The notes: generated by a model not told the origin, from the sequence alone. Numbered from the stretch's first letter, positions 1 through 5,877 are shown. The stretch is 11,550 nucleotides of DNA from Nitrososphaerota archaeon (GCA_031283385.1 JAITBW010000092.1:1-11550), one strand, 5' to 3'. Made by a program: numbers and translations.

Positions 1-109
1 TTCTAAACGTGACGTAATGGTTGATACTTCTTTAAAGCTGTGGAAAAACCTGACTACTCCTGAAGTCTTTACTCAGATTCAAACAATAGCATTATCTCCC
101 TATAGGTAA
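1..109 (+). CDS. C-terminal fragment of an unidentified protein (cut by window edge)
   Basis: An open frame enters from the left edge (first full codon at base 2) and ends at a TAA at 107-109, giving the last 35 residues of a protein. The end reads ...IQTIALSPYR. The codon content is ordinary and the piece ends only 21 bases before the stop of the opposing GTPase gene, which fits a real convergent gene. The fragment is polar and shows no motif that I recognise, so I give no function. A chance open frame of 35 codons at a window edge cannot be excluded. Confidence 0.5.
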   Translation, partial: SKRDVMVDTSLKLWKNLTTPEVFTQIQTIALSPYR

Positions 110-130
110 AAACTCTCAATAATTAAAAGG

Positions 131-1354
131 TTAGGAGCGTTTTTTGGCGCTAACTATGGAGATAACATCTCGATCTTTTAGCACTGCGTCTTCGCCTATT
201 CGTCTTTTATTTCGTGCATCAACGGCGTAGATAAAGTTTTCACCAAGTTCTGTATGTATAATGTAGGCAAATTGGTGTGCAGTTATACCGTTAGGAACTA
301 GATAGGCATCGGGTAGTACTTGTCCGTTGTGATTTGTTAAATGTTCAGGGTCTTCAACAGGATAGATAGTTATCATGTCAAGCATTTTAAAATATGCCGT
401 GTTAATTACTTCCTGTACGCCTGTGGAATTGTTTGTTGCTAAAATTTTTTCGTTAATAGATGTTAATGCTGTAACTTGTCCAGTGGACATTTTTTCTGGT
501 GATAGAATTTTAAAGTTATTATCGCCAGGTTTGTAGTCTATTAACTGTTTCTCGGCTGCACGTCTTAAAGCAAGTTCAGCCTCTGCAGAAGCTGGAATTA
601 CAGGGTACTCAAGTGTTTTTAATCGTTCAAGATTTTCTTGCGCAGAGGGCAAGTCTATTTTGTTAGCAACTATTAACATCGGCTTAGAAATACGACGTAA
701 AACATCTACAAAACGGTAGAAATCATCATCACTCCAAAGCGTTGGTTTATCAACATTTAAACCGCAACGCCTAACAGCTTCATTAATACTAACCTTTTTT
801 ATGCCTAAACCCGTTAAACGTTCCTCTAATGGTATAGCTATACCTTTTTTGTCAGCCTCAGTGGTTCTAGCAATTTTTTGCCAATCCTTCTTTATTATGT
901 TAATTATCCACATGGTGATTTCGCGTTCAAGAAACTGTACATCTTCTAAAGGGTCATGCTCACCGGGTTTACAAGGTCGGCCTTCACTATCCGTTCCGCC
1001 AGATGCGTCAATAATGTGAATTAAGGCGTCAGCTCGGCAGATTTCATCTAAAAACTTGTTACCTAGCCCTCGTCCTTCCCAAGCACCGGGAACTATTCCA
1101 GCTATATCAACTATTTCGACAGGAATAAGCCGTGTACCGTCTATGCATAATGAATTACGGGGATTATCTTTAACTTTAAACTCTTCATGAACACAAGATG
1201 CCCTAACATAGCCTACACCCCTGTTAGGTTTTATAGTTGTGAATGGATAATTTGCTATATCAACTGATGCAAGAGTTGCAGCACTAAAAAATGTTGACTT
1301 ACCCGTATTTGGCTTACCTACAACACCAAGTAACCGAGAATATGATCTTTGCAT
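131..1354 (-). CDS. ychF: YchF/OLA1-type (Obg family) GTPase with C-terminal TGS domain, archaeal form
   Basis: P-loop GTPase of the Obg/YchF group, a cytoplasmic translation-associated NTPase. Counting from the ATG at 1354 (407 aa), the G1 loop GKPNTGKS lies at residues 13-20, the conserved NYPFTT switch region at 35-40, the G3 motif DIAG at 83-86 and G4 NKID at 231-234. The last 60 or so residues form a TGS domain (from about 346, [13 protein letters not shown]). Bacterial and eukaryotic YchF/OLA1 carry a changed G4 (NxxE) and prefer ATP; this one keeps NKxD, so GTP specificity is inferred. The frame can also start at GTG 1369, five codons earlier; I prefer ATG because family members begin just before the P-loop. 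It is convergent with the fragment on its left. Family assignment is secure; the cellular role in archaea is less so. Confidence 0.9.
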   Translation of the reverse strand: MQRSYSRLLGVVGKPNTGKSTFFSAATLASVDIANYPFTTIKPNRGVGYVRASCVHEEFKVKDNPRNSLCIDGTRLIPVEIVDIAGIVPGAWEGRGLGNKFLDEICRADALIHIIDASGGTDSEGRPCKPGEHDPLEDVQFLEREITMWIINIIKKDWQKIARTTEADKKGIAIPLEERLTGLGIKKVSINEAVRRCGLNVDKPTLWSDDDFYRFVDVLRRISKPMLIVANKIDLPSAQENLERLKTLEYPVIPASAEAELALRRAAEKQLIDYKPGDNNFKILSPEKMSTGQVTALTSINEKILATNNSTGVQEVINTAYFKMLDMITIYPVEDPEHLTNHNGQVLPDAYLVPNGITAHQFAYIIHTELGENFIYAVDARNKRRIGEDAVLKDRDVISIVSAKKRS

Positions 1355-1402
1355 AGACACAGTATACACCGTACATTATTGAGTACATACTTAAGCTATT
1401 AA

Positions 1403-1425
1403 GTGTGTTTACAAAATTAACACAC
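1403..1425. repeat. Inverted repeat, 7-bp arms and 9-base loop, between two minus-strand genes
   Basis: GTGTGTT at 1403-1409 is exactly complementary to AACACAC at 1419-1425. It lies in the 97-base gap between the end of the secreted-protein gene (1467) and the start of the GTPase gene. It could be a 3' hairpin of the upstream transcript or a regulatory site of the GTPase promoter. No long T-run follows on the minus strand, so a simple intrinsic terminator is not obvious. Confidence 0.4.
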
Positions 1426-1466
1426 AAATAAACAGACACTAACCATTTAACAGTAGCATTTAGAAA

Positions 1467-2654
1467 TTAAGTCAAAGGTTGATCCCAATAATAAATTTTA
1501 TCATACATACCAACTACTGGAAACTGTGGATCATCATAAACTATATCCAAGTTTATACCATACAGGTCTATTAGTTTCTGCGAAATATCCCAAATAACCG
1601 GAGAATACTCATCTGAATCCCAAAGCCAAATACGATCATCCACATACCTCATACCCCAACCGTAATTTTGAGGAAGCACAAGAACAGCATCAACAGAAGA
1701 CACCCGTTTTGCTAACAACTTGCTATTATTAATATCCGCCCAAAGCTTTTGAAGTGCTTCAAAATGATCATCAGTAAGAACACCATAAGGATTATTTTCA
1801 ATCTCAGGATAATCAAAAATTATAAGATACTTTGCCCCTGCCTGATACGCCAAATACAATTGATCATATATTTCTTTACCACTATCCAAATATGGCGCCT
1901 CAGTATACTTCCAAGTTACAATCGCCCCCCAGTCTTTACCCTGTAAATGCGCAGCACCTTTAGTTAAATCAATTTCTTGCACTATACTCGCGTTATTTCC
2001 AAGCTGCGCTAAAACAACATCATACCCACCCAAATAGTCCCACCAAAAAAGGGCATAATCAGAAACAAAAGAAGGCACAGAATTCTCTTTCAAAAATAAA
2101 AGGTCATGATCATGCTGCATATAGGCAATAAATGCTTGAGCTTCAACATCATAATCACGTATAGTACCATTTAAATAGCCAGGAATTGAATCAATAAAAG
2201 CTTGGTAACGTTGAGAACTATTTCCATTTCCACGTAAACGTTCATTCAAATTTGTGAAATGATTCTCCCAGTCATAATCAAGCTGAATACCACCAGGCTC
2301 ATCATAATAATACACCCCTAAAAATTTATCACCATACCGCTGAGGAGCATTCTGAACCCAAAAAGTTTGCCAAGTATACCTAGGATTAAACCAACCAAAA
2401 TATACAATAATATTTAACCCTTGAGAAGTAGCATAATCACAAATTTCAGTCGTTGCCACCATGTCATAGCTTATAGGACCTGATTGTAAAACAAAAAGGT
2501 TAGTGTAGTCTTTAATTTCGTCTATTAACAATTTAGCTTCATCAGTTGTATTTCCACAGAAACTTACACCAAGATAAACAGGTTCAGAAGACGCACTAGT
2601 TAATGTAAAATTAGGCACAAAAAATATCACAGATAATAAAATGATAAACACCAT
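1467..2654 (-). CDS. Secreted or membrane-anchored protein, possible TIM-barrel glycosidase-like fold, unrecognised family
   Basis: 395 residues from the ATG at 2654. The N-terminus is a hydrophobic segment (residues 2-19) followed by a small-residue stretch TSASS, so a signal peptide or signal anchor for export is likely. The body is rich in Trp, Tyr and Asp, and the strand-like YYYDEPGG at 115-122 resembles a catalytic acidic strand end of TIM-barrel hydrolases. Later segments with alternating hydrophobic strands (WGAIVTWKY, AKYLIIFDYPE) also fit a barrel. No C-terminal membrane anchor is visible. No positively charged n-region precedes the hydrophobic stretch in the called start; the frame is open upstream to a TGA at 2730-2732, and the added codons would supply one (ISIKQVSFLVITLL). 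A strong Shine-Dalgarno at 2707-2714 supports an upstream start, but no ATG, GTG or TTG is in frame there. Enzyme function is inference only. Confidence 0.75.
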   Translation of the reverse strand: MVFIILLSVIFFVPNFTLTSASSEPVYLGVSFCGNTTDEAKLLIDEIKDYTNLFVLQSGPISYDMVATTEICDYATSQGLNIIVYFGWFNPRYTWQTFWVQNAPQRYGDKFLGVYYYDEPGGIQLDYDWENHFTNLNERLRGNGNSSQRYQAFIDSIPGYLNGTIRDYDVEAQAFIAYMQHDHDLLFLKENSVPSFVSDYALFWWDYLGGYDVVLAQLGNNASIVQEIDLTKGAAHLQGKDWGAIVTWKYTEAPYLDSGKEIYDQLYLAYQAGAKYLIIFDYPEIENNPYGVLTDDHFEALQKLWADINNSKLLAKRVSSVDAVLVLPQNYGWGMRYVDDRIWLWDSDEYSPVIWDISQKLIDLYGINLDIVYDDPQFPVVGMYDKIYYWDQPLT

Positions 2655-2706
2655 TAGTAGGGTAATGACGAGAAAGGAAACCTGTTTTATTGATATATTA
2701 CAGCAA

Positions 2707-2714
2707 CCTCCTTT
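2707..2714 (-). promoter_or_regulatory. Near-perfect Shine-Dalgarno (AAAGGAGG) far upstream of the called start
   Basis: On the minus strand this reads AAAGGAGG followed by T, a full match to the archaeal 16S 3' end. It sits 52 bases before the ATG at 2654, too far to serve it. The first in-frame start-like codon at reasonable distance is ATA at 2696-2694 (10 bases after GGAGG). It therefore argues for an N-terminal extension of 14 codons with a non-canonical start, or for a base error here. Confidence 0.6.
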
Positions 2715-2733
2715 GATAATATTAGCATTTCAA

Positions 2734-2754
2734 TACTGCATTTTCAACGCAGTA
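2734..2754. repeat. Inverted repeat TACTGC-N9-GCAGTA in the leader of the secreted-protein gene
   Basis: TACTGC (2734-2739) and GCAGTA (2749-2754) are exact complements with a 9-base spacer. If the minus-strand TATA-like element near 2774-2784 is used, transcription would begin close to 2753. The repeat would then form a hairpin at the very 5' end of the mRNA, ahead of the Shine-Dalgarno. It could equally be a DNA operator. Confidence 0.4.
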
Positions 2755-2760
2755 CCTTTG

Positions 2761-2776
2761 TATCAGTTAACTGATA
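2761..2776. promoter_or_regulatory. Perfect 16-bp palindrome, probable repressor operator
   Basis: TATCAGTTAACTGATA is a perfect palindrome between the divergent secreted-protein gene (minus) and eL38 gene (plus). It overlaps and lies just downstream of a minus-strand TATA-like element (GTTAATTTTATC, 2784-2773), the usual place for an archaeal repressor that blocks RNA polymerase. The controlled gene is most likely the secreted protein. No regulator gene lies directly beside it. Confidence 0.5.
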
Positions 2777-2921
2777 AAATTAACTTCTATACTACATAAT
2801 TTAAATGATTTCCCAAATCAGTTCCAACATTTAAAAAACGTGTAACATCTATTGAATTTTTCAACACCAAAACAGATAAAAGTGGCTTTACATCCATCAA
2901 GCGGTAACAAGAGGAAATAAT

Positions 2922-3116
2922 ATGCCATCAGAAATAACTGACGTTGAAAGTTTCGTGGCGATGAGCGCCAAAGCAAAATATTGCCAAGTTAAAAGAAACA
3001 AAGATAACGTTAAACTCAAACTTCGCACCGCAAATCAGTTATACACACTTAAAATTGAGACACTACGAGCTGACGAAATCATAAAAAAGCTCAAATGCGA
3101 AATAAAAGAAGAATAA
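2922..3116 (+). CDS. rpl38e: Large ribosomal subunit protein eL38 (L38e)
   Basis: 64-residue protein that matches eukaryotic and archaeal eL38 along its whole length. It starts MPSEI, like MPRKI in animals, and has a highly characteristic core NKDNVKLKLRTANQLYTL at about residues 26-43. It is small, basic in the middle and ends in an acidic tail. eL38 is a component of the 60S/50S subunit and is absent from bacteria; in archaea it is known mainly from TACK and Asgard lineages, so it is a lineage marker. The ATG at 2922 has a good ribosome site, GAGG at 2911-2914, seven bases upstream. It stands as a single gene: the upstream gene is divergent and 196 bases follow before the next gene. A TTTAAAAAA stretch at 2830-2838 is a possible TATA box with a leader of about 60 bases. 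Confidence 0.9.
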   Translation: MPSEITDVESFVAMSAKAKYCQVKRNKDNVKLKLRTANQLYTLKIETLRADEIIKKLKCEIKEE

Positions 3117-3123
3117 ACATCTA

Positions 3124-3153
3124 TTTTTAACATTTTTCTCGACTAAATTTTTT
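3124..3153 (+). terminator. Oligo-T terminator after eL38
   Basis: Three T-runs of five, five and six bases (3124-3128, 3133-3137, 3148-3153) begin eight bases after the stop codon. Multiple U-tracts without a strong hairpin are the usual archaeal intrinsic terminator. The rest of the gap up to the next promoter is AT-rich with only a weak CTCT/AGAG repeat around 3200 and no gene that I can see. Confidence 0.5.
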
Positions 3154-3278
3154 AATATATAAAAATTATCATTAACATAATAAACAGCTCTAAAAAGAAC
3201 TCTAAAAAAAGAGCCTCAAACATCAATTTAAAATCTAATAATGTCGGCATTGCCTCTATTTCACGCGCTAATGCGGTA

Positions 3279-3288
3279 TTTTTATATG
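3279..3288 (+). promoter_or_regulatory. TATA box of the mtnP-apt operon, leaderless geometry
   Basis: TTTTATATG-like sequence (TTTATATG at 3281-3288) is centred about 28 bases before the ATG at 3313. No Shine-Dalgarno is present before that ATG (the preceding bases are A and T only). This is the expected arrangement for a leaderless or near-leaderless archaeal transcript. Confidence 0.6.
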
Positions 3289-3312
3289 TTTTAAAAAACA
3301 AATTAAATTTTT

Positions 3313-4104
3313 ATGCAAGCAGAAATTGGAATAATAGGCGGAACGGGTCTTGATGACCCAAAACTTTTCACCAACATAAAAGAAGTCACAATAGATACGC
3401 CCTACGGAAAACCATCAGACATAATTACCATAGGTGAGTTAGGTGGTAAATCTGTAGCGTTTCTTCCAAGGCATGGAAAAAAACATACAATAAGACCAAC
3501 TGATATACCTGTGCGAGCAAACATTTACGCTCTCAAACAGTTAGGAGTTAAACGCATACTCGCACCTTCAACTGTTGGTTCTCTACGAGAAGAATATGTA
3601 CCTGGCGACATCGTTTTTGTAGATCAATTCATAGACAGGACAACAAGACGAGAGCAATCGTTCTATACCCAAACAGAAGGCAAAGTTTGTCATATTGGTA
3701 TTGCAGAACCCATGTGTCCAGAACTTAGAAAAACCGTTATACACACCACCAGAAATTTGGGCATAAAAATGCATGAAACAGGAACATATGTCTGTATTGA
3801 AGGCCCACGCTTTAGTACCAAGGCAGAATCTAAAATGCACCGCAGCTGGGGCGCAGACATTGTTGGAATGACCCTTGTGCCTGAATGTGTTTTAGCACGG
3901 GAAGCAGAAATTTGTTACACATCCATTTCAACCATCACAGATTATGATGTTTGGAAAGATCATCCGGTATGCATTGATGACATTGTTACAGTTATGCGTG
4001 CAAATATTGAAAACGTTAAAAAAATTATTGTTGAAACTGTTAAAGCTATACCAACACAACAAAGTTGCGAGTGCAAAAACGCCCTTAAGGGAGCATTCGC
4101 TTAA
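3313..4104 (+). CDS. mtnP: S-methyl-5'-thioadenosine phosphorylase
   Basis: Cytoplasmic enzyme that splits 5'-methylthioadenosine with phosphate into adenine and methylthioribose-1-phosphate, recycling the by-product of polyamine synthesis and other SAM reactions. At 263 aa it is normal for the PNP/MTAP family 2. Visible motifs are the phosphate loop IIGGTGLDD (7-15), PRHG (52-55), the substrate strand TYVCIEGPRFSTKAES in the second third, and TDYDVW (209-214). The two aspartates D210 and D212 mark preference for 6-aminopurines; guanosine/inosine phosphorylases have Asn instead, so MTA or adenosine rather than inosine is the likely substrate. The C-terminus has a C-x-C pair (C252, C254), a feature of hyperthermophile MTAP II/PNP enzymes where it helps disulfide stability. 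The start is leaderless-type. The apt gene follows after 11 bases, forming an adenine-salvage operon. Confidence 0.93.
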   Translation: MQAEIGIIGGTGLDDPKLFTNIKEVTIDTPYGKPSDIITIGELGGKSVAFLPRHGKKHTIRPTDIPVRANIYALKQLGVKRILAPSTVGSLREEYVPGDIVFVDQFIDRTTRREQSFYTQTEGKVCHIGIAEPMCPELRKTVIHTTRNLGIKMHETGTYVCIEGPRFSTKAESKMHRSWGADIVGMTLVPECVLAREAEICYTSISTITDYDVWKDHPVCIDDIVTVMRANIENVKKIIVETVKAIPTQQSCECKNALKGAFA

Positions 4105-4115
4105 ACATTTCATAA

Positions 4116-4673
4116 GTGAAAAAAATGTGTACAAATGAAGTATATAAAAAAGTTGACTTAAAAACTAAGTTACGAAGCACAGACTTTAAAGGCGTATGTT
4201 TCTGGGATATTGCACCAATTCTTAAAGATCCAGTTTGCTTCAAACAGGCAGTTCAACAACTTGCAGAGCATTTCAAAAATAAAAAAATTGACGTCATCTG
4301 TTCAAATGAGGCAAGAGGTTTCATAATAGGAGCAGCACTTGCATACGAATTAGGTGTAGGATTTATACCGATTCGTAAAAAAGGAAAATTACCTTTCAAA
4401 TGTGTTGATTTAACATACAAGAAAGAGTATGAAGAAGACACCATTCAAATCCAAGAGGATGCAATCTGCAAAAACCAAAACGTCTTACTAATTGATGATC
4501 TATTAGCGACTGGTGGAACAATTAAAGCAAATATTGATCTAGTTGAAAAGTTCGGTGGAAATATTGTTGGTTTAGGTTTTCTCATAGAATTGGAGTATCT
4601 TGAAGGTAGAAAAGCCATCAACAATAAATATGAAATAGTATCGTTGATAAAAATAGAGACCACAAAAGTTTAA
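4116..4673 (+). CDS. apt: Adenine phosphoribosyltransferase
   Basis: Type I phosphoribosyltransferase that joins adenine with PRPP to give AMP. 185 aa from GTG 4116. The N-terminal part has the APT hood region with DFKGVCFWDIAPIL (23-36). EARGF (65-69), PIRKKGKLP (85-93), and EDTIQIQEDAI (107-117) are APT-specific. The PRPP loop VLLIDDLLATGGT is at 123-135 with the acidic pair D127-D128. The ATG at 4125 is an alternative start three codons in: GTGA at 4116-4119 would then serve as a Shine-Dalgarno with five bases spacing, and I slightly favour it. It is co-transcribed with mtnP, whose product adenine is this enzyme's substrate. The family call is secure; a purine PRT of other specificity is unlikely given the APT motifs. 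Confidence 0.92.
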   Translation: MKKMCTNEVYKKVDLKTKLRSTDFKGVCFWDIAPILKDPVCFKQAVQQLAEHFKNKKIDVICSNEARGFIIGAALAYELGVGFIPIRKKGKLPFKCVDLTYKKEYEEDTIQIQEDAICKNQNVLLIDDLLATGGTIKANIDLVEKFGGNIVGLGFLIELEYLEGRKAINNKYEIVSLIKIETTKV

Positions 4674-4688
4674 AAAACTCCCGCCCAT

Positions 4689-4735
4689 TTTGGTTGAGAT
4701 CAATTCTTTTTTAGAACAACCAAACACAATTTTTT
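4689..4735. terminator. Hairpin terminator between convergent apt and padR, probably bidirectional
   Basis: TTTGGTTG (4689-4696) pairs with CAACCAAA (4717-4724), and inside it TTCT (4704-4707) pairs with AGAA (4713-4716). On the plus strand a T6 run follows at 4730-4735. On the minus strand the hairpin is followed by GTTTTTT (complement of 4673-4679). It lies between the two gene ends and could stop both transcripts. Confidence 0.5.
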
Positions 4736-4817
4736 GTATACGTTTACGGAAAAAATACATATCTAAAGTTATCAAAAGTGTATAAAATAAGGGTATGTGA
4801 AAAATAGTGGAGAAAGT

Positions 4818-5171
4818 TTACTCTTGAGAAGAACTGAAATCTTCGTTGGCGAGTGAACTTAGTTTTTGAGCAATTGTATCAAGTTTGTTCTCAGTGAATA
4901 CAAGTAATTCTTTACCCTCTGCAGTTAAAGTATAAATTTTTCTTGGGCGCCCATTTTCCATGTTCCAGCAGCTTGATATGTATTTTTTCTTTTCTATGGA
5001 TGCTAATAGTGGATATACTATGCTTGGACCAAAATAGACGCCAAATACTTTTCGGATATTAGATATTAATTCATATCCGTGCATTTGTCGAGCATTTAAG
5101 TACTGAAGAATTATATAATCAAGCAATCCTTTTATGAGCTTTGTTTGTACTTCGTTTTCTAAATCAACCAT
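4818..5171 (-). CDS. PadR-family transcriptional regulator
   Basis: 117-residue winged-helix protein with the full PadR N-terminal domain. Helix 1 reads KLIKGLLDYIILQYL (about 11-25), then HGYELI, then the recognition region GVYFGPSIVYPLLASIEK and the wing NGRPRKIYTLTAEGKELL (about 73-90). A short C-terminal helix for dimer contact follows. PadR proteins usually repress their own gene and neighbouring transporter genes and respond to small toxic molecules; this one is near an exporter operon (5878-7843), so a link is plausible but inferred. Start ATG 5171 has AGGT six bases upstream as ribosome site. The promoter appears at 5207-5214. Normal length; nothing missing. Confidence 0.88.
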   Translation of the reverse strand: MVDLENEVQTKLIKGLLDYIILQYLNARQMHGYELISNIRKVFGVYFGPSIVYPLLASIEKKKYISSCWNMENGRPRKIYTLTAEGKELLVFTENKLDTIAQKLSSLANEDFSSSQE

Positions 5172-5206
5172 CAGGTAACCTACCGAAATATACTTCTCAA
5201 ATGGGG

Positions 5207-5214
5207 TATTTTAA
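5207..5214 (-). promoter_or_regulatory. TATA box of the PadR gene
   Basis: On the minus strand TTAAAATA is centred about 39 bases before the ATG at 5171. Transcription would begin near 5184, leaving a leader of about 13 bases that contains the AGGT ribosome site. The leader start also holds a self-complementary AGGT-A-ACCT (5173-5181). GGTGTATA at 5238-5245, just upstream, recurs in the exporter promoter. Confidence 0.4.
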
Positions 5215-5287
5215 CTGTGATGTTTCATTTAACTATAGGTGTATAATAACAATATATCCACATCAGATGTTGAAAATTATATTAAGA

Positions 5288-5307
5288 ATACAAATTTATG
5301 CATGTAT
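5288..5307. repeat. Inverted repeat ATACA-N10-TGTAT, PadR-like operator geometry
   Basis: ATACA at 5288-5292 and TGTAT at 5303-5307 are exact complements, with ATGCAT inside. PadR operators are often short AT-rich arms spaced by 8-10 bases. It lies about 117 bases upstream of the padR start, too far for a simple self-repression site. The arms are short, so chance is possible. Confidence 0.25.
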
Positions 5308-5377
5308 AGAAAAAAGGGCATCATAAAATATTTAACAATAAAATAAAAAAACATAAACTCGTGTAGAATAAACAGTG

Positions 5378-5393
5378 AATAACAATTGTTATT
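5378..5393. promoter_or_regulatory. Perfect 16-bp palindrome in the long intergenic region
   Basis: AATAACAATTGTTATT is perfectly self-complementary with no spacer. It is typical of a homodimeric regulator's operator. It lies 207 bases upstream of padR and is not close to any other recognised start. Low sequence complexity (A/T-heavy) raises the chance background. Confidence 0.35.
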
Positions 5394-5620
5394 TGCTAAA
5401 AATAAAAAATTTTTTTCTGCAGATATCACAAAAAAACAATAAAAACATAAAAACACTATTAAAAGATACAACAACTAAATCACAGCTATACAGAGAAAAT
5501 AACAAAACGTCTTACAACAAATAGCTCTACTTTAAAAGTGCACTATCAGCATATCATTTATTTATGTCACTATTTATGGTCAGTATGTGTTTTATCAAAG
5601 TTGAAAAATGAGGACATTTT

Positions 5621-5734
5621 ATGAAAGTCATTGCATTTATAAATACGAAGCTGCCTTTGAGGCTCTATTCGACATCTTTTTCGCGCATTTTTACGCTTTA
5701 TAAGTGGTGCAACTTGGAAAAAAGAACATTTTGA
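5621..5734 (+). CDS. Small ORF with good ribosome site, hypothetical 37-residue peptide
   Basis: ATG at 5621 to TGA at 5732-5734 encodes a 37-residue basic peptide beginning MKVIAFINTKLPLRLYS and ending LEKRTF. GAGG at 5610-5613 lies seven bases before the ATG, an ideal spacing, and a TATA-like TTTTATCA at 5589-5596 is centred about 28 bases upstream. The covered segment is less AT-rich than its flanks. No domain is recognised. Against it: the ORF is short, TATA at leaderless distance and a Shine-Dalgarno are redundant, and chance ORFs of this size are common. If not a gene, the segment may be a small RNA. Confidence 0.3.
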   Translation: MKVIAFINTKLPLRLYSTSFSRIFTLYKWCNLEKRTF

Positions 5735-5786
5735 GCATAATGTACTAATATTTAACCCCTCTCAAAATTTTTCTACTACCACTTAC

Positions 5787-5831
5787 ACATATCCATTCAA
5801 ACATATTCCACATATTCCCAGTACATGTCCA
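5787..5831. repeat. Cluster of four short direct repeats (ACATATTCCA type)
   Basis: ACATATCCA (5787-5795), ACATATTCCA (5801-5810), the adjoining CATATTCCCA (5811-5820) and ACATGTCCA (5823-5831) follow each other at short spacing; the middle pair contains an exact tandem 9-mer, ACATATTCC twice (5801-5818). They lie just beyond the stop codon of the exporter permease gene, in what would be its 3' untranslated region. Confidence 0.4.
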
Positions 5832-5877
5832 TATCAACACTAATTTTTTAATATAAACAAGAGAAAAAGGGTGTTTG

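Larger units (their letters stand above)
5172..5877. other. 706-base intergenic region without an evident conserved gene
   Basis: Very AT-rich. It holds the PadR promoter, an ATACA-N10-TGTAT repeat, a perfect 16-bp palindrome, a small ORF with a good ribosome site, and a cluster of ACATATTCC repeats next to the exporter gene's 3' end; each is listed separately. The longer frames in 5277-5474 are low-complexity, AT-driven Phe/Leu/Tyr runs and I do not call them genes. I find no tRNA and no convincing C/D-box RNA. The stretch 5640-5715 is less AT-rich than its surroundings and is the best place for an unrecognised RNA or peptide gene. Confidence 0.6.

Noticed and set aside
3187..3216. Weak CTCT...AGAG repeat between eL38 and mtnP
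   Set aside because: Arms of four to five bases in A-rich sequence with no T-tract after it; below what I would call a terminator or operator.
3583..3840. Cys/Phe-rich minus-strand frame inside mtnP
   Set aside because: Shadow of mtnP; its composition is explained by the complement of the mtnP codons.
4781..4810. TATAAAATA on the plus strand followed by GTG AAA..., a possible antisense start into padR
   Set aside because: The frame ends after 19 codons; on the minus strand the same bases form a T-rich stretch that fits the end of the padR transcript.
5264..5320. Possible C/D-box RNA on the minus strand (ATGATGC near 5320, CTGA near 5266)
   Set aside because: The C box is imperfect, no clear D'/C' pair or terminal stem is seen, and such short boxes arise by chance in AT-rich DNA.
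5277..5474. 65-codon minus-strand frame rich in Phe, Leu and Tyr, looking like a membrane peptide
   Set aside because: It arises from AT-rich low-complexity DNA, has no ribosome site and overlaps a palindrome and repeats.
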